Assembly (NCBI GenBank): GCA_018292915.2
Contig: JACVVK020000196.1
Location: 117,001 to 181,000 of the forward strand
DNA: 64,000 nt
Reading direction: 5' to 3'
DNA from: Batillaria attramentaria
Taxonomy: Eukaryota; Mollusca; Gastropoda; Batillariidae
The translations under genes were made by a program, and so were the position numbers. The notes below the pieces were generated by a model. That model was not told the origin of the DNA. It searched no databases and saw only the letters and a program-made list of their open reading frames with translations. Position 1 is the first letter of the stretch. Each line of letters begins with the position of its first letter. Of the stretch, positions 56,799-64,000 are shown piece by piece.

Positions 56799-59330
56799 TG
56801 GTTGTGTAGCTGAGTTGGTGTGTGTGTGGTAGTTGTGTACCTGAGTTAAATGATTGCCACCGTACAGGCAGCTTCCAGCTGAAAGTGAAAATTGCAGGCT
56901 GGGGAACTGTCCGCCAATTGGCGGTCCTCCGCCAAACTTCCGACCCTCTCCGCCAAAAAAATCGAAGTTTCCGCCAAAAAAAAAAAAAAAAAAACGGGAA
57001 AAAAAAAAATCGGAGGAAAGTGAAGACGGAGCCGACCGCTGTGCCACCGTGGAGTCAATTTCGCAGCCATGTTGCGCGGCCATGGCCTGCCTAGCGTCAC
57101 TTCCGCTTTTATTCTCCGGCGCCAAATCACACCACTCGCGCGTTCCTTTTGTATAGGTTTGCGTCTACGGCGGAGATGGACAGCTGGCGCTTTCGTCAGC
57201 CATGTTTTACAATGCCACTGCACTTGGCGATGCCGTCGTTAGGGAACATTTTTGCGCGTCGGCAAGCTTTAGAGGACGAATGCAAGAAGAATCGTTGGCT
57301 ATGAGCGTGGACAGATAGGTGGGTGACCGATGCAGACGGCGAAACGGAACGGGTTGGCGAACACATCCGCAGAATAAAGACCGCAGTAATTCCCCATTTC
57401 GTTGAAGAACTGCGAAGCAACGAGCGAGCCCAGTACAAGTATCTATGCTTACGACTCGATTCATGATAATAACGACGATGAAAGACAAGATACTGTCTAG
57501 GAAGGGGTGATAAAAAATGACAAATGGGGTTGGTATCTACATGTATTTTGTGTCCATCTACTTTCTCAGAGAGGCTGAAATCAGGGGAGCACCAGCATGT
57601 GCAATATGCTTCGAAATTTCTAGTCACAAGTTTTCGGAATAATTCTCCTCTGATTTGAAGTGACTGTGACTTACATCGTTAAGTGGAACTGGTCAGAGTA
57701 CACAGAGTGTAGTCTGTCTGACTTGTAGGGGTAATGTGGGTTTAATTCTAGTGAAATGTTTGCCCTCCTACACAGAAGGAACTGTGCAGATTAAGTGTTG
57801 TGGACAGTTGATTTGGCTTTCAAAACTTTTTCCTCCATTTAAACAAGAAGTCAATTATTTTTTGGTTGATTGAAATGGAAGTGAATGGCAAGACACACAG
57901 GGTCTTGAGAAAAAAACAAATGTGCCACCCCAGTGAAAATATTCTACTGCATTCAGTCCTCATTTGAATTTTAATGGCTAATTTGACTGTTATGGTAGTT
58001 GTGTTTTTCTTCAGTTCTGAACTATTCACTATAAGGTGACAGGAAAGGCCTGCAGATGTGCATTTAAATGAGCATTGTTCAGTGCCTTGTGAAAAGTTTT
58101 AGAAAAATTTAGCAAATAGGTTTACAAGGTCAGCAGCATAGGCAAGGATAAAGTGTGACAAACAGAAGCAATCCAGGTGTAAATGTCATGCTAATAATTT
58201 CACTTTTAGGTGCCAGGAGAGGTCACAAATTGCCTGTGAAAGTACTGAAATTCGTTTTCTTCAGGGGGGCTTTGCCCCCCTGGGCCCCCCAGCAGGGCGC
58301 TGCCCCTGCACCCCGCCGGGGCCTTGGCGGCCCCTGGACCCCGGCCTGGGTTTCAGTCTTTTTTTTTCTCAGGAATTCCCCAGCCTGAAATTGACAAGCT
58401 CTTCAGATGTTTGTTTTTCCCACCAGTTATGACCCAGAGACAGACACATGGACGCCTATCAGCAGCATGGTCACACGCCGCATCGGAGTCGGGTGCGCAG
58501 TCCTCAACCGCCTTCTGTTTGCTGTGGGAGGCTTTGACGGTCAGAACAGACTGAGCAGCGTGGAGTGCTACGATCCGGAACGCAACGAGTGGCGCACTGT
58601 GGCTTCCATGAACACCATGCGCAGTGGAGCTGGTTAGTATGTCACTCTGAAATGGGGCAGTTGTAGTGGTGTGTCAAAGGATGGAGTCCCACTTCTGGCG
58701 TCAGAATTTCCACCGTTAACATGGCACTGTTCATTCCAGCGGGTTGCCAGGAGTCCTGTCCGGTTACTTCCTCCTCCTCTGATTCGGAAATGTTCAGTCC
58801 ATGCACATGATTGCACTTCTAAAATCATGGACTTTCAAACTCATTAGCATCATAATACAGTGTACCATCATTTCCATCCCCATTATCACTCCTCATAAAA
58901 ATTGTCCCAGCTTCTGAGCCCTCCACAGATTCCACCCATAACCTGGGAGGAATACTGCTGGAGCTGGCAAAGAGTTGGAGCAAAAAAACCAAAAATAAAC
59001 TTCTTTTTTTTAAAGTAAATTGTGCTGACTACTGATGTTTCATTTTACTTGGTTCGCAAACTGGTACACAAGGCTGATGGGTTGACTTTGTGTGGTTGCA
59101 GGTGTTATAGGCATGGATTCCTATGTGTATGCGGTTGGTGGTTACGACAGCACATGCCAGTTACGGTCGGTGGAGCGTTACAACCTGGAGAAGAACTGCT
59201 GGGAGTTTGTGTCCCCCATGAACAGCCCCCGCTCAGCACTGAGTGTAGCTGTCATCTGCAACAAGCTGTATGCTCTTGGTATGAGACGGGACAGGACTCC
59301 ACCACCACCACCACCACCCCCCCCCCCCCC

Positions 59331-59363
<33 letters not shown>

Positions 59364-59833
59364 GCGCGCACCTGTATCTGTAGTGCTGGCACTTAGCCGA
59401 CAGAAGCATACTCGATGATGCAGCAAACACACTGAGCGCTTCAGTAGTGTAACAGCATTTGCAGAATTTGAATGCCCGGCCGCTCGCACAAAGTGTAAAC
59501 AACATGGTATCGCATTAAGAGCTGTGCCAATTGTCAAGATAGAGTAGTTTGAGTGTACAGGTGTACAGGAGCGGAATCGTTCCAAAACATAAATTGCCTA
59601 TAGCTGGTGTAGCAAAGATGGAATTAGCCCCTTTAATGGTTAGAAGTTGTAATATCGAGAGACGTTCATATCTATTTTTATATTCTGTTACAGGGGGCTA
59701 TGACGGCACAGACTTCCTGACCTCCGTGGAGATGTACGACCCAACAACCAATGAGTGGACAGAAGTGACCAACATGCCTTGTGGGCGCAGCGGCCACGGT
59801 GTGGCTGTCGGAGCCGAACCCCCACTCAGATAG
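55050..59833 (+). CDS. KEAP1: KEAP1 (Kelch-like ECH-associated protein 1) orthologue
   Basis: Exons 55050-56278, 58427-58632, 59102-59278, 59694-59833 (TAG), all GT-AG and in phase; 583 residues (human 624). KEAP1 is the CUL3 adaptor that marks NRF2 for degradation and senses electrophiles. BTB about 42-148, BACK/IVR about 150-285, six kelch repeats about 296-575. NRF2-contact residues are kept: Y302 (GGYLRQ), S331 (PRSGLG), R348 and N350 ([10 protein letters not shown]), R381 ([10 protein letters not shown]), the Arg of MRSGAG, the Ser of PRSAL, GGYDG and GRSGHG. Of the sensor cysteines only C288 (here C257, HCPIL) and C297 (C266) remain. Positions equivalent to C151, C226, C273 and C613 are N121, H196, L242 and P. 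The C-terminus is short and lacks the Cys-rich tail. ATG 55050 lies in a good context (CCGTCATGG) in the exon that begins after the acceptor at 54844. Confidence 0.95.
56362..56610 (-). mobile_element. SINE family B, tail fragment
   Basis: Reverse-complement match to the body (GCAATGTGGCCCTG, CGGACCTCCACAGCATCGTC, GGGAGGAATACCC) of the copy at 23778. KEAP1 first intron. Confidence 0.6.
58720..58830 (+). mobile_element. SINE family A, diverged fragment
   Basis: Recognisable only by the GGCACTGTTCATTCC, CGGTTACTTCCTCCTCCTCTG and CGGAAATGTTCAGTCCA blocks. KEAP1 intron. Confidence 0.5.
58845..59000 (+). mobile_element. SINE family B, tail fragment
   Basis: Matches the 3' half (ATAAAAATTGTCCCAGCTTC, CCTGGGAGGAATACTGCTGG, poly-A). 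KEAP1 intron before exon 59102. Confidence 0.65.
59376..59634. mobile_element. GGGGCTAAT-ended element, copy 3 (left end unclear)
   Basis: ACTCGATGATGCAGC, CACTGAGCGCTTCAGTAG and the end GGAATTAGCCCCTTT match the other copies. It lies in the last KEAP1 intron next to a CCACCA/AC microsatellite. Confidence 0.55.
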
Positions 59834-60036
59834 CACTCGCTGACGTAGCAGCCGTGAGAGAAGACCAACGTGGCATGCGGTTGCTCCGCCATTACACAGG
59901 CCAGCATGCTCTGCGAGTGTAGTCATCGCTGATTTGTCAGTGGCAGCTGACTCACACAGCAGTTGACATATTTTTACTTGTGATAGGGCTTCCTTGGAAG
60001 ACGGACCTGAATTGTGGGAAGGAAACAGTAACGATC

Positions 60037-60042
60037 AATAAA
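60037..60042 (+). promoter_or_regulatory. Candidate KEAP1 poly(A) signal AATAAA
   Basis: Canonical AATAAA 204 bases after the KEAP1 stop codon, giving a short 3' UTR. Confidence 0.65.
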
Positions 60043-60649
60043 AGTCGCAGGTTTATGTCACAAAAATCATCAGTTCAGTCGCAAAAATTTACGTAACGCG
60101 TGAAATTTACTTATTTGAATCAGGTTTTTGAGCTGCGAGCGGTTTTGTAATTTTTTTCGCTAAACTGTGATGCATTTTATAAAAACCCAGTCAAGTCGCA
60201 TGCTGGAAATCAGCAGTTACTCTATGACCCAATCTGCATTACATGTACAGTGTAAACTGCATTGTACTTCCTGATTCAGAGATAATTATGTGATATCCTC
60301 AGCGACACTACATCATAACAGTTGTCGGAGTCTTATGTGAAGGTTTTAATTTGAAGTGTTATCTTGAAGCATTGTTGCGTGGTCTTGTTCTCCTTAATCT
60401 GGCAAAATATTATCAATGGTTCTGCCTTGGTTCAACAGTGTTATGTTACCCGGAAGTCTGAATTCGCTGTAGTTTTGGGGTTATTTTTCCCTTCCGTGAG
60501 TCAGGACAATGTTTTAAAGTACATGTGCAACTACAATTATTTCAGTGATGTGAGGAATTACGTGAAAATGTGGCAAGGTGGAAACATTTTTTGTTATGGT
60601 ACATGTACATTGTTTTTGTTTCATGGCAGATGTTCTGCTTGCTTACTTA

Positions 60650-61018
60650 CTTACTTAGGCCCTTGGCTCCACGTGGAGCATAGGCCATCGACAACCCTTC
60701 GCCATCGCACTCTGTTCTGGGCTAGTCTTGCCACTCCAGTCCAGTTGGTCCCCTGCTTACATAGCTCTGCCTCAGTGTCCCGCCTCCAGCTGTTGCGAGG
60801 CCGGCCTCTCTTCCTTTTCCCCTGCGGGTTCCAGTCAGGGCTTGGCGTGTGGTGCTGGATGCTGGCTTCCTGAGGGTGTGTCCAATCCAGCCCCACTTCC
60901 TCCGCAGGATCTGCTTGGCCACTGGTTCCTGCCCCGCTCGCTCCCACAGCTCTTCATTCCGGATCTTCTCTGGCCATCGGATGTTGAAGATGCGCCTCAG
61001 ACAGGTGTTGAGAAAAGA
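60650..61018 (-). mobile_element. Non-LTR retrotransposon 3' end, second copy
   Basis: Same 3' region as the element at 15248-15875 in reverse orientation, with the (ACTT)n tail at 60640-60656. It encodes EKIRNEELW, ILRRKWGWIGHTLRKP and GRPRNSWRRDTEAEL on the minus strand. 5'-truncated. Confidence 0.85.
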
Positions 61019-64000
61019 TGTTCTGCACGGGTTGAATATTATCCACAGTCTAAACAGAGTTTGAGAAATTGTTACACGTTAGCCAAGGCAAGATGATAGA
61101 ATTTATTCGCTCATGAAATTAAGACCCATATACAAATTGATGAAACTGCCCCACTTAGATCAACTGGAGAGGCCAGGCCTTATTTGGCTCGCACGTATGA
61201 CTGTATCCCCCGTAAATTATAAAACAAACATGACCTACCAGGGTAGAGTATCGTCATTCACTCTCATTTTCAAACTGTCACTTGCTCATCAATTTCACTC
61301 AGACACCAAGTCCAACCTATGCAGTCTACCACTAAAACACAGTACATGTAAACCATTTTTAAACCTATTTAAGTTACACAGCAAACAGTACAGTCTACCA
61401 CTAAAAGATAGTAATGACAACAATAATGATTTATGCAGCGCACATTCTGATAAAGTGACTCGATGCACATACTCCCTCAGTCATACCAACAAATATGCAA
61501 AACACACACACAGAGCAGCAGCAAACACACACGCACACGCGCGCACACACACACACATGCACGGACACACACAGAGCAGCTTAGTACAATCAGCCTTTTT
61601 TTAGCCTGTCAAAACACACAAAACGGTATACCACTCTCACACCGGCGACATACAACTCTACATTCTCGCCACTTGTTCCCACATCCTCGCTGTCCCACTC
61701 CCACTGTACCTGCATCCCCCACACATTTTGTAAGTCACTGCGAAATCAACATTCAGAAATGATGCTGAGCTGGGAAGGTAAAAAAGAAAAGAAAAAAGAA
61801 AGTCTTGATCAAGTATTGCAATACATACCACAACAACAAAACTTTGATGGTACGCGCAGAGTATAACTGAATGTAAAGTGTGGATGTATTATCATAAAAT
61901 CACAAGTAACCGTGGAACAAATGCTGGAACCTGCTAGGCACAGAATACAGCCAATCATTCTCTCTATGTAGAGGTTTTTGCTACACTTCCACCACCTGAA
62001 CTAGGTGTTTGTGAAGGCTGGAAGTTGAGGAACGGCCTGTGCTCAGAGAATGATCGTACCTCTACGGGAAAACAGGCGTCTGTCTTCTTCATACATGGAC
62101 TGCGTTTTGTTTACTCCGACTGACCTGTAAACTATCAAAACAGAAAAGTATGAATCTTGTAGTTTTGGCTAGCAGTGTTGACACATTGAAGGAGTAGGTA
62201 GTTGGGTTTTTTTTTTTTTCATATTTGGGGGAGGTGGGGGATAAAAGGGGAATGGAGTGAAAGGGTTTCGGGTTCACTCATAATGGTAACCAGTGTCTTT
62301 CATTTACTCTGTATTATTCTCATTTGAACGAAATGGTTACATCCCTACTGTCACATGGTAAACCAAAAGGGCCTTAGCACCATGAAATTGCTGGACATTT
62401 GGGCCCTTTTACCATTTGATGGCAAATCTGTGTAGATGTGTTAGCTTTTCACTGTGTGTGCATATTTGTGTGTGGTGGTTATATGAAGATTTGTTCGACG
62501 TGCTCCAAGCTGGTCAGAACAGATTACGAAGAAATACTGGTCCCATTTTAAAAACTAACGGCAAGTCATGTGCCAAGGAAAATGTCCTGTCTTTTTATTG
62601 TGGGGTGCCGTGTCCCCTCCCCCCCTCCCCCTCCCCCTCCCTTCCGCCCCTTTCCTTTCCACCGACTCGTACTGTCTGGTGTTCTGATATTTCAAACTTA
62701 CATTGTGTGAAAGAGGCTCATATAGGTGTGCTTGATGTGTGTGTGTGCGCGTGCGTTGGTGTGTGCGTGCGTGCATGTGTGGCTGGTATGGAGACATTTT
62801 GTTTTTGTTGGTTTGTTGGAAACTGTTTGATTTATGTTTCAGTTTTAAATCATAAATTGATGGTTACCTCACAACACAGAGGAAATTGTTTCATTATATC
62901 TATGTGCAGTGTTGATTTTCTGTTTTCTTTTTCTATTACTGCTGGCCGTACCAAGAAGATTTTATATCACTTATAGCAACAGACTGCATGTTCCAAATTT
63001 ACAAGTGTCATCATTTGTCATCTGATTAACCCACCAGTCAGCATAAAGATACGGCTTAAATGGTCTTGCCATTGTTTAGAGCTGCCCAGGCCTACAAGAT
63101 CATCGTTTGTTTTTTTTCACCCCTGCTGTGAGTTAATGTCGCAAATTAACCCGAAGTCTGGCAAACTTATTGTTCTCGCTCAGCTGTGAGTAAAAAAAGT
63201 TCTTGTTGTTCAAGGGCAGGTGATGTGTACATGTTTGTTAAACATTTTTATCATTTAATCTGTCTGCAAATATTTAATGTGTGTGAAGGTGTAAACACTC
63301 AGTTGCCTCGGTACTAACCTAGAAGTCATTTTTTTAACACAATTTGTGCCAGGTAAATTTATTCCCCTGTCCAGCGATCATCGATATTCATCGGCTCTTC
63401 AATATAGAAACATGGAAATGTCCAGAACTATCCAGCAGCCTAGGCAGAGTGTTCTCCTGTGTAAAACATACATTAAAAGAACCATTACTTCAAGTACACA
63501 GGCAGAGAGATGGAAAACCAGAAGAACGGGGAAAACCCATGCTTGGTATGAGATGTGTTGAAGATTTGCATTTCTGCCATGTAGTTTGTAAGCTGCGGTG
63601 TAAGAGGGAGACTGTTTTGTGTCCCCCGCAATTGTTGGCCAGTTGTTTGGTGCTTTTATTTGACTCATTTGAAAAAGAAAAAAAAAAAAAAGATTTTGTG
63701 TGGACAAGTTCACCGTCATCGTTGCATGTTACGATGTATTTTGTGTTGACGGCTATACTGGTATGCTGTTTGAGTGCAATGTTTACAGTTTACTTAGACG
63801 ATAGCAAGATAGAACAGTAAATTGTTTTTGTTTTGTTTTTTTGTGTTTTGTTTTGTTGTTTTTTTAAAGCCTGAATTTCATTTTGAAGGTAGGTAAGAGA
63901 TGGAACTTGAATCATTGTGCAACTGTTCAGAAGTGTTTGTGTGGACATATTCCTCCTGTTAACACATGGACGGTACAATTGTGGTTTGTGTCATTTGTTG

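Larger units (their letters stand above)
59834..64000. other. KEAP1 3' flank, no further gene recognised
   Basis: The KEAP1 3' UTR is followed by a LINE fragment (60650-61018), an AC-rich patch (61500-61575) and AT-rich sequence. Open frames here lack family motifs or exon-like boundaries. Confidence 0.5.

Noticed and set aside
62416..62976. 186-residue plus-strand frame near the right edge
   Set aside because: Hydrophobic low-information sequence crossing C-runs and GT repeats; no start context or homology.
63344..63820. 158-residue plus-strand frame at the right edge
   Set aside because: No recognisable domain and no exon signals strong enough to support it.

Overview
The window is animal nuclear DNA, most likely from a mollusc and probably a gastropod. 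The organism is inferred from spliced metazoan orthologues, large introns and tRNA-derived SINEs; no species-specific marker was seen. Genes were rebuilt exon by exon from splice sites, reading phase and family motifs.

Layout. (1) Bases 3003-5214, minus: the first two coding exons of a TIR-SAM-TIR protein whose 3' end lies off the left edge. (2) Bases 7455-12946, plus: an HMBOX1-type homeobox gene, head-to-head with the TIR gene across about 2.2 kb. (3) Bases 15979-43333, minus: a complete SMC6 gene (SMC5/6 DNA-repair complex) in 27 coding exons plus a 5' non-coding exon. It encodes 1088 residues if one of two duplicated exons is used. HMBOX1 and SMC6 are convergent. (4) About 43.74-54.84 kb: no host gene recognised; repeats and simple sequence. 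(5) Bases 55050-59833, plus: a complete KEAP1 orthologue (583 residues, four coding exons). (6) 59.83-64.0 kb: KEAP1 3' flank, a LINE fragment and unassigned sequence.

The genes are housekeeping or regulatory loci with no sign of forming one pathway. Introns and spacers are packed with transposon relics: at least four tRNA-derived SINE families, LINE 3' ends, TTAA-flanked (piggyBac-like) MITEs, CAGT...ACTG/TA (pogo-like) elements, CAGGG-ended (hAT-like) elements, a foldback element with 9-bp target duplications, and very long AC/GT and CT/GA arrays.

The strongest unexpected signal is in SMC6. Two adjacent exons of identical length (159 nt) and phase, separated by an 85-nt intron, encode alternative versions of the same neck/head segment, which is the signature of mutually exclusive splicing. 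Others are a 62-bp tandem repeat that copies an SMC6 splice acceptor seven times, a KEAP1 lacking most classical sensor cysteines, and a spliced SMC6 uORF whose stop overlaps the main start codon.
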